The notes under the pieces: generated by a model
Seen by the model: only the letters and a program-made list of their open reading frames with translations
The model's database searches: none
What the model was told of the DNA's origin: nothing
Made by a program: the position numbers and the translations under genes
Assembly (NCBI GenBank): GCA_002433465.1
Contig: DJIE01000182.1
Coordinates: 2,554-23,793 of the forward strand
DNA length: 21,240 bases
Reading direction: 5' to 3'
DNA from: Salinisphaera sp. UBA6602
Lineage (GTDB): Bacteria > Pseudomonadota > Gammaproteobacteria > Nevskiales > Salinisphaeraceae
Shown here: positions 6,980-15,135 of the stretch, in pieces
Numbering within the stretch: position 1 is the first letter of the stretch
Layout: every line of letters begins with the position of its first letter

Positions 6980-8312
6980 GGCGTGTCGGCAATCCCCCGC
7001 GCCGCGACAGGCCAGCCGGCGACTGCGCCTGCGGCAACGGCTGATGATTGCCGTGACCCTGCTGCTGGCCGTCATTCTGGGCGCGGCGACCTGGCTGGTC
7101 ATCCATAACGCCCAGCGCGCGGTGACCGAAGAGATGCAGGCCAGCATCGCCCTGGCCGGCGACCTGGTCGACAACACGATCCGCCGGGACGACGATGCCC
7201 TTGCCGCCGCCCGGCAGCTGTCGGATATAGGCCACCTGCGCCATCTATGCCTGTCGTTGATCGAGCGTGGCGAGGCGTCGCCCAGGGGTTGCACCAACCC
7301 CGAGTCGGCCGGCGCACCGGCCTGGTTTGCCGCCCTGACCCGGCCCGAGTCCCTGCCCGAACGCCGGCTCGCGGTCGCACCCGACTACAGCATGGTGATC
7401 CTCGCCGACCCCGACGACGAAATCGCGGAAGCCTGGCAGGACACCCGCGGATTGCTCGCCCTTCTGATCGTGTTCTATCTGGCGACCATCGTGGTGGTCT
7501 ATCGTCTGTTCGGGCGCGCCCTTGTACCGGTACGGCGTATCGACGCCGCGCTCGCGCGTATCGAGCACGGCGACTACGGTATTCGCCTGCCCCGTTTCTC
7601 GCTGCCGGAGTTCGACGGTATCGCGGCCCAGTTCAATCACATGGCCGCCACGCTCGACGCCGCCCAGCGCGAAAACCGGCGCCTGCGCGAACATTCGCTG
7701 CGTATTCAGGAAGACGAACGCCACAACATCGCGCGCGAACTGCACGACGAACTCGGCCAGAGCCTGACCGCAATCCGGGCCGACGCCGCCGGCATTCTCT
7801 CGCGCGGCAAAAAGCTGCCGCCCGGCGTCGCCGAATCCGCCGAAGCCATTGCCGCGGTTGCCGGGCAGATCTACGACCAGACCCGATTGATGATGCAGCG
7901 CCTGCGTCCGCCGGGTCTCGACGAGCTCGGCCTCGACGCGGCCCTGGAAAACCACGTCGCCGGCCGTCAGCGCAGCCATCGCGATGTGTCGTTCGTCTAC
8001 TCGGGCAACGACCGCCTGGCGGATATCCCCACCCCGATCGCGATCCACGTCTTCCGCCTGGTTCAGGAAGCGCTCACCAACGCCCTGCGGCACGGCCGGC
8101 CTGCCCATATCGATATCTCGGTGACCCTGGGAACCGATCGCTTGCAGGTCGATGTGCGTGACGACGGGCGCGGTTTCGATACCGACGCCTACCGCCCCGG
8201 CCTCGGGCTGTCCGGAATGGCCGAACGTATCGACCTGCTTGGCGGACATCTGCAGGTCGACAGTCGACGTCGCCACGGCACCCGCATTCAGGCCGATATT
8301 CCGCTCGCCTAG
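6963..8312 (+). CDS. NarX/MoxY-type membrane sensor histidine kinase
   Basis: A 449-residue kinase. The first transmembrane helix is at about residues 28-48, a periplasmic domain at 51-162, and the second helix at 163-183. HAMP is at about 184-236. The HisKA_3 dimerisation box has phospho-acceptor His261 in IARELHDELGQS. The HATPase domain has Asn373 (ALTNALRHG), DDGRGFD (400-406) and GLGLSGM. It should autophosphorylate and pass phosphate to the regulator encoded just upstream. The GTG at 6963 overlaps the regulator's stop and gives a basic N-terminus before the first helix; an ATG at 7044 would remove it. The architecture resembles MoxY-like kinases of methanol and alcohol oxidation systems. 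The periplasmic domain has two cysteines (Cys96, Cys110) and an Asp triplet (76-78). The ligand is unknown. Confidence 0.9.
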   Translation: MSSGSRACRQSPAPRQASRRLRLRQRLMIAVTLLLAVILGAATWLVIHNAQRAVTEEMQASIALAGDLVDNTIRRDDDALAAARQLSDIGHLRHLCLSLIERGEASPRGCTNPESAGAPAWFAALTRPESLPERRLAVAPDYSMVILADPDDEIAEAWQDTRGLLALLIVFYLATIVVVYRLFGRALVPVRRIDAALARIEHGDYGIRLPRFSLPEFDGIAAQFNHMAATLDAAQRENRRLREHSLRIQEDERHNIARELHDELGQSLTAIRADAAGILSRGKKLPPGVAESAEAIAAVAGQIYDQTRLMMQRLRPPGLDELGLDAALENHVAGRQRSHRDVSFVYSGNDRLADIPTPIAIHVFRLVQEALTNALRHGRPAHIDISVTLGTDRLQVDVRDDGRGFDTDAYRPGLGLSGMAERIDLLGGHLQVDSRRRHGTRIQADIPLA

Positions 8313-8427
8313 ACGGCCTCGGCAAAAGGTCGCATACCGCCGAAATCGGGAAGAATCCCCATTGAGCAGCGCAATCCGCACGGCCGAGACTCGATAGCAC
8401 TACATAATAAAAACGGTGCGGGGAGCG

Positions 8428-10776
8428 ATGAACTATCGCAGGGGACTAGGCCTTACGGTGGGCGCGGTATGCGTCATGGGCACACAGAACGCGACCGCCC
8501 AGCCACTCGAACTGGGCGGCATCGACATCATCGGCGCGACGCCGTTTGCCGGCAGCGAGGTGGATGCCGATCGCTATCCGGCCAACGTGCAACACGCCGA
8601 AAGCCAGGACATCGAGCGGGCCGAAACGCTTAATCTCAACCAGTACATGCAGCAGGAACTGGGCAGCGTCCACGTCAACGACGCCACCAACAACCCGTTC
8701 CAGCCGGATCTGAATTACCGCGGCTATACCGCCTCGCCGCTGCTCGGACTGCCGCAGGGCCTGTCGATCTATCAGGACGGCGTGCGCATCAACGAACCCT
8801 TCGGCGACACGGTGAACTGGGACCTGATACCACAGGTGGCGATCGAATCCATCGATCTCATCCCCGGCTCCAATCCGCTGTTCGGGCAAAACACGCTGGG
8901 CGGCGCGTTGTCGCTCAAGACCAAGACCGGCTTTACCTACCAGGGCGCCGAGGCCGAGCTGTTCGGCGGCGACTTCGGGCGCTTCGGCGGCCATGTGCAG
9001 GCCGGTGGCAACAACGGTACCGATGCCTGGTATTTCGCCGCCCAGGGCATGTCGGAAGACGGCTGGCGCGATTTCTCCGACTCCGACGTGGCCCAGCTGT
9101 TCACCCAGTTCTCCACGATTACCGACAACGGCACGCTGGACTTTTCGATCACCGCGGCCGACAACAGCCTGCGCGGCAACGGCGCCATCCCGGCCGAACT
9201 CGCCGACGCCGAAGGTCGCGACGCGGTGTTCACCTACCCCGATGAAACCAGCCCGGAAATGGTGATGTTCAACCTGCGCGGCACGCGCGATTACAGCGAG
9301 GATTTCACCCTGGCCTGGGGGGCCTATTACCGCCGCAACGAAATCAACACGTTCAACGGCGACGGCTCCGAGTTCGAGGACTGCGAAGACGCCGGCAATG
9401 CCGGCCTGCTCTGTGAAGAAGCCGAAGACGGCGGCGACGAGGAAATCGTCTTCGATGCCGACGGCAATCCGCTGGTCGCCAGCGATAGCGTGATCGGCGG
9501 CACCGAAAACACGTCGCAGACCAAGGAAAACGGCTTTGGCCTGAATCTGCAGGGTCGCCAGAACGGCGTGCTCGGCGGCGAGCTGATCGTGGGCACCAGC
9601 CTCGACTATGCCAGCAGCGACTTCTCCCAGCAGACGGAGCTGGCTAGCCTCACCGACGAACGCGGCACCGTAGGCAGCGGCATCGTATCCGGCGAATCGC
9701 TGACCGGCGTGTCGGCGCACAACAGCACCGCCAGCCTGTTCTTCATGCAGCGGGTGCCGATTACCGAAACGCTCGAAGGCACGCTGGCCGGACGTTACAA
9801 CCGCACCTCGATCTCGCTGCACGACACCTCTCCGGACGTGGAATTCGCCGGCGGCGACGATGACGACGACACCAGCCTGTCCGGCGATCACGAATTCAAG
9901 CGTCTGAACCTGGCCGGCGGTTTGACGTGGCAGGTCAACGACAGCCTCACCACCTTCGGCAGCGTGTCGCAGTCGTCGCGTGCGCCCACGCCGGTCGAAC
10001 TGACCTGCGCCAACCCGGATGCGCCGTGTCGCCTGCCCAACGGCTTCGTGGACGATCCGCCGCTCGAGCAGGTGGTGACCACCACCTACGAACTGGGGCT
10101 GCGCGGCGGCAACGACGACCTGCGCTGGCATGCGGCCGTGTTCCGCTCGGACAATCAGGACGACATCCTCTTCATCGCCGCCCAATCCCGTTTCGAAGGC
10201 TATTTCGACAACGTCGGCGAAACCCGGCGTCAGGGCGTCGAGCTGGGCCTGGACTGGGCCTTCGCAGAGCGCTGGCGGCTGTCGGCGAACTACACCTATC
10301 TCAACGCCGAGTTCCGCGATTCATTCGTCACCAATTCGCCCAACCATCCGCTGGCCGATGAAAACGCAGCGCCCGGCGAAGACCCGACCCAGCAGGTCAA
10401 CTCGGGCGATCGCATCCCGCTGATTCCGGAACATCTGTTCAATGTCGGCATCGACTGGGCGCCGACGAACCGGCTGCGGCTGGGCATGGACGTGGTCGGC
10501 AACGGCGACCAGATCTATCGCGGCGACGAATCCAACACCGACGATGAAAAGATCGACGGCTATGCCATCGTCAACGCCAATGCCGCGTTCAGGATCACGG
10601 ACCGCATCACGACGTTCATCCGGGTGAACAACCTGCTTGATTCCGACTACGAAACCTTCGGCCTCTACGGCGAAGCCGACGAAGTGCTCGAAGGCGATCG
10701 CTACGACGACGCCACCCGCTTCATCGGCCCCGGCGCGCCGCGCGGTATCTGGGGCGGAGTCCGGGTGGAACTATAG
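8428..10776 (+). CDS. TonB-dependent outer-membrane receptor with acidic extracellular loop
   Basis: A 782-residue receptor that imports a scarce ligand across the outer membrane using TonB energy. The signal peptide ends at ATA-Q (after residue 24). A TonB-box-like stretch (LGGIDIIG) follows, then the plug (about 45-165, with GLSIYQDGVRINEPFGD and the NTLGGAL segment), then a beta-barrel ending in the hydrophobic VRVEL. Loop residues 307-353 hold 16 Asp/Glu and no Lys/Arg, with Cys319 and Cys329. A second loop (about 466-487) has five consecutive Asp. A second cysteine pair, 527 and 534, sits in ELTCANPDAPC. ATG 8428 has GGGGAG just upstream; an in-frame GTG at 8416 is the alternative. It lies 115 bases after the sensor kinase. 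A metal or metal-chelate ligand fits the acidic loops, and a lanthanide chelate is possible given the PQQ context. Substrate is inference. Confidence 0.9.
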   Translation: MNYRRGLGLTVGAVCVMGTQNATAQPLELGGIDIIGATPFAGSEVDADRYPANVQHAESQDIERAETLNLNQYMQQELGSVHVNDATNNPFQPDLNYRGYTASPLLGLPQGLSIYQDGVRINEPFGDTVNWDLIPQVAIESIDLIPGSNPLFGQNTLGGALSLKTKTGFTYQGAEAELFGGDFGRFGGHVQAGGNNGTDAWYFAAQGMSEDGWRDFSDSDVAQLFTQFSTITDNGTLDFSITAADNSLRGNGAIPAELADAEGRDAVFTYPDETSPEMVMFNLRGTRDYSEDFTLAWGAYYRRNEINTFNGDGSEFEDCEDAGNAGLLCEEAEDGGDEEIVFDADGNPLVASDSVIGGTENTSQTKENGFGLNLQGRQNGVLGGELIVGTSLDYASSDFSQQTELASLTDERGTVGSGIVSGESLTGVSAHNSTASLFFMQRVPITETLEGTLAGRYNRTSISLHDTSPDVEFAGGDDDDDTSLSGDHEFKRLNLAGGLTWQVNDSLTTFGSVSQSSRAPTPVELTCANPDAPCRLPNGFVDDPPLEQVVTTTYELGLRGGNDDLRWHAAVFRSDNQDDILFIAAQSRFEGYFDNVGETRRQGVELGLDWAFAERWRLSANYTYLNAEFRDSFVTNSPNHPLADENAAPGEDPTQQVNSGDRIPLIPEHLFNVGIDWAPTNRLRLGMDVVGNGDQIYRGDESNTDDEKIDGYAIVNANAAFRITDRITTFIRVNNLLDSDYETFGLYGEADEVLEGDRYDDATRFIGPGAPRGIWGGVRVEL

Positions 10777-10800
10777 GCTCTTTTTCGATCTCCTCCGGCA

Positions 10801-10856
10801 GGCGCCGGCCCGCAGGGCGTTGTTCCGTAACGCGGGTCGGCCGCCTGTTCTTAATT
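10801..10856 (+). terminator. Probable terminator after the TonB-dependent receptor
   Basis: GGCGCCGGCCCGC (10801-10813) can pair with GCGGGTCGGCCGCC (10832-10845), with one G-U pair and one bulge. The loop contains an alternative GCGTT/AACGC pairing. TGTTCTTAATT follows. The tail is only partly T-rich, so efficiency is uncertain. Confidence 0.5.
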
Positions 10857-11063
10857 GCCTCGACGACGCACCGCGACGAGATGACGCATTCTCTGTCTCT
10901 CGCCGGCCCGCACGGCACGTTTCGCTCAAGAAAACAGGCGCCTGCGCAACAGATATCGTCGGCAGCGAAAAAAACCAAGATATTTGACCTGAAACACTTC
11001 ATCCGGCGCTCTGCGCGCCGATACTCGGGCGTGCCGTAAAAACCCTGCGCGAGAGATCAAGCA

Positions 11064-11381
11064 ATGAACATGACAGACGCCCGGTCGCTGCTACAGAAAC
11101 GACTGGTCAATATCCGTGAATACGACAGCGTGCTCGTGCTCAACGGCGTCATCTGCCTGGGCCTGAGCGTCGCCATGCTGCACGGCGAGCCGGCCAGCGG
11201 ACTCATCTTCGGCGCGATCGCCGTGCTGTCGTTCATGGCGCGTCATCGCCTGCGCCGCTTCGGCCGACTGCTGGCCGCCGATCTGGCGGGCCTGGGCACG
11301 GCAGACGCCGCGCAAGCCTCGGATCCGGCCGCTTCCGATCGGGTCCGTATGAGCGTCTGGCGGATCGTGTTCGCCGGCTGA
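11064..11381 (+). CDS. Small two-helix membrane protein, unknown function
   Basis: A 105-residue protein that I do not recognise. Residues 22-40 (SVLVLNGVICLGLSVAMLH) and 43-59 are hydrophobic and should form a helical hairpin in the inner membrane. A basic stretch follows (about 60-69, RHRLRRFGRL), predicted to face the cytoplasm, and then an Ala/Asp-rich tail. The start is supported by GAGAGA about seven bases upstream of ATG 11064. It stands alone after the receptor's probable terminator and converges with a thioesterase-like gene 19 bases away. Codon use is like its neighbours, so it is likely a real gene. Confidence 0.6.
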   Translation: MNMTDARSLLQKRLVNIREYDSVLVLNGVICLGLSVAMLHGEPASGLIFGAIAVLSFMARHRLRRFGRLLAADLAGLGTADAAQASDPAASDRVRMSVWRIVFAG

Positions 11382-11400
11382 GCCTACGGGGCGAACGACC

Positions 11401-11865
11401 TCATCCAGGGCCCGTGCGCCCCTTGTCCTTGCGGCGTACGTAAAGCTGTTTGCGGGCACGCGCCACGAGCGTGCCGTCGGCTGTTCTGATCTCGTTTTCG
11501 AACCACCGCAGGTGTTTGCCACCGTCGGCGGTGGCGGCAACGATTTCATCGCGTGCCGTATCGTCGAAATCGAATACGGCATGGACGGTCTCGCGGCCCG
11601 GCGACACGAACTCGATCGCACCGGCTGCGTCCCATACGTAATAGCCCTTGCCGAGACGTTCGGCTGCCAGGATCGCCCAGAATGGATCGCACATCTTGAA
11701 CAGGTGCCCGCCGAACTGGGTGCCGAAATAGTTGGCGTTCCAACGATGCAGCTTGAGCTGCACCTCGGCATGGCGCCAGTCGCCGGAAATGCGATTGACG
11801 CGAATACCGCTGAATAGAAACGGCGGCCAGATATTCATTGCTCGCCGCAGCGTGCCGGGTTTCAT
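11401..11865 (-). CDS. DUF4442 hot-dog thioesterase-like protein
   Basis: A 154-residue protein of the DUF4442 type, a hot-dog-fold family related to acyl-CoA thioesterases. The opening NIWPPFLFSGIRV and the motif NYFGTQFGGHLFKMCDPFW near residues 44-62 are typical of the family. The start at 11865 is preceded by AAGGGAGG, an excellent ribosome site; a longer frame to 11907 lacks one. A second, divergent DUF4442 gene lies just upstream on the same strand, with a 66-base gap. A role in fatty acyl-CoA turnover is plausible from the fold, but the substrate cannot be read from sequence. Confidence 0.75.
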   Translation of the reverse strand: MKPGTLRRAMNIWPPFLFSGIRVNRISGDWRHAEVQLKLHRWNANYFGTQFGGHLFKMCDPFWAILAAERLGKGYYVWDAAGAIEFVSPGRETVHAVFDFDDTARDEIVAATADGGKHLRWFENEIRTADGTLVARARKQLYVRRKDKGRTGPG

Positions 11866-11931
11866 GACGCCTCCCTTGTGAACCGTTGCCTGGTGACCGC
11901 GCAACACACCGCAATACGACTGCCCGACGTG

Positions 11932-12411
11932 CTAACCCGACTTCGGCCGCGAGAGCCACATCGTGATCTCGGCGTGCAGAACGACCTGGCTGGCGCTGTC
12001 GCGCACGTCGACGACCACCGGATAGTCGGCATTGGCCGTCAGCGGCGCGTCGGCATCGCGCGGGCGGGCATGGGCAATGAGGTCGGTCTTTGCGATCGCC
12101 CGGTATTCGACCGTCATGCCCTTGGGAATCCAGCGATAGTCGGGCATCACGGTCGCGTCGGTCATCAAGCCGCCGGCCAGTTCGGCGAGATTGCACATCG
12201 CGATGGCGTGCACCGAGCCGATATGATTGGTCACCGCCCGGCGTTTATCCATGCCGACCTCGCAGCTGCCCGGTGCGAGCACCCGAACCGCCGGCCGAAT
12301 CGTGGAGAAATAAGGGGCCTGCCAACCCACGGCGCGGCTGAATAGCCAGCGACCGCCGGGCCGGCGTTCCAGCCGACGCCACATCTTGAGGATTTTGGAT
12401 GCCTTGGACAT
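11932..12411 (-). CDS. DUF4442 thioesterase-like protein (second copy, divergent)
   Basis: A 159-residue protein, also of the DUF4442/hot-dog type: basic N-terminus, PYFSTIRPAVRVLAPG, then VTNHIGSVHAIAMCNLAE with the family's N-H-x-G-S-V-H-A motif at about residues 62-69, and PDYRWIPKGMTVEY. It is only distantly like its downstream neighbour. ATG 12411 has AAGGTG upstream; a GTG at 12444 is the alternative start. It is divergent from the TetR gene and shares its operator-bearing promoter region, so it and the next DUF4442 gene are the obvious targets of that repressor. Confidence 0.72.
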   Translation of the reverse strand: MSKASKILKMWRRLERRPGGRWLFSRAVGWQAPYFSTIRPAVRVLAPGSCEVGMDKRRAVTNHIGSVHAIAMCNLAELAGGLMTDATVMPDYRWIPKGMTVEYRAIAKTDLIAHARPRDADAPLTANADYPVVVDVRDSASQVVLHAEITMWLSRPKSG

Positions 12412-12455
12412 GGCCTGTTGCACCTTCGAATAAGCGCTGCGCACCGTGCAACAGC

Positions 12456-12483
12456 TAGAAATTAATTCTAGAATATTATTCTA
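12456..12483. promoter_or_regulatory. Double overlapping TetR operator
   Basis: The half-site TAGAA/TTCTA occurs twice as five-base-spaced inverted repeats: TAGAA-ATTAA-TTCTA (12456-12470) and TAGAA-TATTA-TTCTA (12469-12483). They share two bases at the central TTCTAGAA. The second has perfect 7-bp arms, TAGAATA and TATTCTA. The pair sits between the divergent DUF4442 and TetR genes and ends two bases before the TetR ATG. This AT-rich island contrasts strongly with the flanking GC-rich DNA and is the expected binding site for the adjacent repressor. Confidence 0.75.
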
Positions 12484-12485
12484 AT

Positions 12486-13112
12486 ATGACTGAAGCAACC
12501 ACGACGGCGAACACCGACGCGCCCGCATCGCGCTCCAGCCGCGACAAGCTGCTGGCCAGCGCGCTTGCCTGTTTCGACGAGCACGGCCTGACCGGCATGA
12601 CCATCGAGCAAATACGTCGCCAGGCGAACAGCAGCATTGGCTCGCTGTACCACCATTTCGGTAATCGAGAAGGCTTGATCGCCGCGCTTTTTCTGCAGCT
12701 GCTGGACGATCAACTGGCCTGGTCCCGCACCGCAATCGATGCAGCGACCACGCCGTATGAAACCCTGCACGCGCTGATTCACGGCTATCTCGACTGGGTG
12801 ACCCATCACCCGGTCGAGGCGCGCTTCATGTATGCCGCGCGCAGCGAGGTGGCGCGCGGCGAGAACGCGGCGGCGCTCAAGGAAAAGAACCGGCAACGTA
12901 TCGGATTGCTGCTGGCGGTACTCAAGGCCGGCATAAAGTCCGGCAGCATTCGATCGCTGCCGCCGGAGACGTTTGCATCGCTACTTGTCGGCCCGAGCGA
13001 GAACTATTGCCGCGCCTGGCTGGCGGATCGCGTACAGGGCAAGCCGGTTGCCCATGCCGATGTCTTCGTCGACGCGGCGTGGCGCGCAATCAGCGCCACG
13101 CCGTGCGAATGA
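12486..13112 (+). CDS. TetR/AcrR-family transcriptional repressor
   Basis: A 208-residue regulator. The N-terminal helix-turn-helix at about residues 18-64 has the TetR pattern (LLASALACFDEHGLTGMTIE, then SSIGSLYHHFGNREGL). The C-terminal ligand-binding domain is less conserved. The frame has a stop at 12456 and no other start, so ATG 12486 is the start; it has no Shine-Dalgarno sequence because the operator abuts it, which suggests a leaderless or very short-leader mRNA. It is divergent from two DUF4442 genes and probably represses itself and them, with an acyl-CoA or fatty acid as a possible effector. It converges with the BCCT gene, 15 bases apart. Confidence 0.9.
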   Translation: MTEATTTANTDAPASRSSRDKLLASALACFDEHGLTGMTIEQIRRQANSSIGSLYHHFGNREGLIAALFLQLLDDQLAWSRTAIDAATTPYETLHALIHGYLDWVTHHPVEARFMYAARSEVARGENAAALKEKNRQRIGLLLAVLKAGIKSGSIRSLPPETFASLLVGPSENYCRAWLADRVQGKPVAHADVFVDAAWRAISATPCE

Positions 13113-13127
13113 GCCAGGCGCCGTCGC

Positions 13128-14768
13128 CTAATCCGCGATCTGCCCATCGGCGTTGGGCATCGCCCGCCGGGCGGTTTCCTGCGCGGCCAGTTCCATGCGC
13201 ATGCTCTTCACCACGGCAACACACATCAGGATCATCACCACCGAAAACGGCAGCCCGCCGACCAGCGAGGCCGTCTGTAGCGCCACAAGGCCGCCGGCGA
13301 GCGCCAGCGAAATACTCACCAGCCCCTGCACGATCACCCAGAACGCGCGGGTGAGCACCGGCGGATGTTCCAGCCCGCCTGTCGACAGTACCGACACCAC
13401 GAACGCGCCGGAATCGGCCGAGGTAATGAAGAAGGTCACGATCAGCACGATGGCCAGCAGCGAGCTGAAGAACGACAACGGCAGATCGCTGAGATACTCG
13501 AATATCACCAGCTGGGCCGGCAGATCACCCAGCCCGCCTGCGCCCATCATCTCGCGATGCAGGGCGGCCCAGCCCATGACGCCGAACCACACGAAAATGC
13601 CGATCGTGGGGATGATCAGCACGCCGAGCGTGAACTCGCGCACCGTGCGCCCGCGCGAGATGCGCGCCAGGAACGTGCCGACGAACGGGCCCCAGGCAAT
13701 CCACCAGGCCATGAAAAAGACCGTCCAGTAGGACTGCCACTGATCGCTGCCGGTGGCGAAATCGGTTTCGAAGCTGGACTGGAGGATATTCTGGAAGTAG
13801 TAGCCGAACGACGAGGTCAGGGCCTTGAGGATGAACACCGTCGGGCCGGCAAAGAACACGAGCAGAAGCAGGATCAACGCCAGCGCGATATTGAGGTTGG
13901 ATAGCCACTTGATACCGCGCGACAAGCCGGACAGCACCGATACCCCGGCAGCCAGGCTGATCAGGGCGATGATGGTGACCCGCAGATCGAGCGAGGCATC
14001 GAACAGGTTGAGATAGTCCAGGCCGGCGTTGATCTGAATGACCCCGAGCCCGAGCGATGTCGCCAACCCGAACACGGTGCTCACGATGGCGACGATATCG
14101 ATAAGGTCGCCCACCCAGCCGTGAACCCAGCGACCGAACAGCGGCTCCAGCCCCCAGCGGATGGCGAGCGGGCGCCCGCGGCGATGGGTGGCAAAACCCA
14201 GCGCCAGGCCCACGATGATATAGATGGCGAAAGGCGCCGCGCCCCATTCCATCCAGGCCAGATGCACGGCATAGCGCGCGGCCTCGACCGTCTCGGAGGT
14301 CAGCTGACGCGGCGCGTTGTGGTAATGCGCCACCGGTTCCGCCGTGCCATAGAAGATGACGCCGATACCGATACCGGCCGAGAAGAGCATCGTGTACCAC
14401 GACAGCCGCGAGAACGCCGGCCGCGAATCATCCGGCCCCAGCCGGAGTTTGCCGAACGAACTGCAACCCACCCAGAAACTGAATCCGATGAAGCCGGCAC
14501 ATACGAAAATGTAGTACCAGCCAAAGTAATGCACCATCCAGCTCAGAATCGAGTCGAAGGCATTCTTTGTCGCTTCGGGCGCCAGCACGGTCACGCCGAT
14601 CAATAGGGCCATAAGCAGGATGACCGGATAAAAAACCCGGCCCACCAGCTGCATAGGACCGTGCCGCGACACCGATTTGTGCGCGGCGGTATACGTCGAG
14701 TCGTTCAATGCGAATCCATTGTAGGAACGGCGGCTGCAGACAGCCGGCGCGGATCTCGAGCCGAGCAA
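13128..14768 (-). CDS. BCCT-family betaine/carnitine/choline transporter
   Basis: Up to 546 residues with about 12 transmembrane helices. The glycine-rich helix AGIGIGVIFYGTAEPV (from about residue 131) and the Trp-rich substrate helix FFMAWWIAWGPFVGTFLA followed by the ISRGRTVREF segment are diagnostic of the BCCT family. It should import glycine betaine, choline or a related quaternary amine using the sodium or proton gradient, for osmoprotection. The tail is short (about 25 residues after the last helix), unlike the long C-terminal osmosensor of BetT/BetP. The start is unresolved: TTG 14768 gives the longest frame, while ATG 14654 would start eight residues before helix one; neither has a clear ribosome site. 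The next upstream gene is 367 bases away. Confidence 0.92.
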   Translation of the reverse strand: MLGSRSAPAVCSRRSYNGFALNDSTYTAAHKSVSRHGPMQLVGRVFYPVILLMALLIGVTVLAPEATKNAFDSILSWMVHYFGWYYIFVCAGFIGFSFWVGCSSFGKLRLGPDDSRPAFSRLSWYTMLFSAGIGIGVIFYGTAEPVAHYHNAPRQLTSETVEAARYAVHLAWMEWGAAPFAIYIIVGLALGFATHRRGRPLAIRWGLEPLFGRWVHGWVGDLIDIVAIVSTVFGLATSLGLGVIQINAGLDYLNLFDASLDLRVTIIALISLAAGVSVLSGLSRGIKWLSNLNIALALILLLLVFFAGPTVFILKALTSSFGYYFQNILQSSFETDFATGSDQWQSYWTVFFMAWWIAWGPFVGTFLARISRGRTVREFTLGVLIIPTIGIFVWFGVMGWAALHREMMGAGGLGDLPAQLVIFEYLSDLPLSFFSSLLAIVLIVTFFITSADSGAFVVSVLSTGGLEHPPVLTRAFWVIVQGLVSISLALAGGLVALQTASLVGGLPFSVVMILMCVAVVKSMRMELAAQETARRAMPNADGQIAD

Positions 14769-15135
14769 AATTTCAAGACAAACAATGCCTGATCAAGCGC
14801 TTAGCTGGCCCGGATCACTGTGACTAAAGATGTTATTGGAATTTTCCCCGCGTCTTGTCGCAAACGGCGACAACGCGTGGACCGGCCCTGTTATTCCCCC
14901 ATCGGGCCTACGCACAATAAACCATTGTCTGGCAGATCGCTCGTTGGCGACTGCATACCCGAGTGCCATGGTTGGATCGGCAACGCCCGCCACCGGCGCG
15001 TATGTGCGGTGCGCGACCGGACTGCCGACTCGCCTGGACAGCAATGGCGGCGCGTTCCTGAATTTGACGCGCCGCCGCAGCAAACGCACGACGCGCGCCT
15101 GGCAGCCCCCTCGACCACTGGTTCGTGGCCCGGCC
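14769..15135. other. Intergenic region between the BCCT gene and the ABC operon
   Basis: About 370 bases without a convincing gene; open frames on both strands have no recognisable content and disagree with each other. Two inverted repeats are visible: TTGTCGC-AAACG-GCGACAA at 14855-14873, and GGCGGCGCGT/ACGCGCCGCC at 15046-15076. Neither is followed by a T-run on either strand. No PqqA-like peptide (E-x-x-x-Y) was found. Confidence 0.5.
15046..15076 (-). terminator. Possible 3' hairpin of the seven-gene ABC operon
   Basis: A perfect 10-bp stem (15046-15055 with 15067-15076) with an 11-base loop lies 60 bases beyond the last gene of the operon. There is no T-run, so it may be a 3'-end stabilising hairpin upstream of Rho-dependent termination. 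Weak call. Confidence 0.3.

Noticed and set aside
8403..8408. CATAAT as the -10 element of the receptor gene
   Set aside because: A fair -10 match, but there is no acceptable -35 at 16-18 bases upstream and the start would fall too close to the ATG; not strong enough to list.
9361..9486. EF-hand calcium or lanthanide loop in the receptor
   Set aside because: Asp/Asn-x-Asp-Gly fragments occur, but the spacing of acidic residues does not fit the 12-residue EF-hand pattern; only general acidity can be claimed.
8446..10185. Long open frame on the minus strand opposite the TonB-dependent receptor
   Set aside because: The plus strand encodes a complete receptor with signal peptide, plug and barrel end; the antisense text is low-complexity Val/Ala/Gly-rich shadow.
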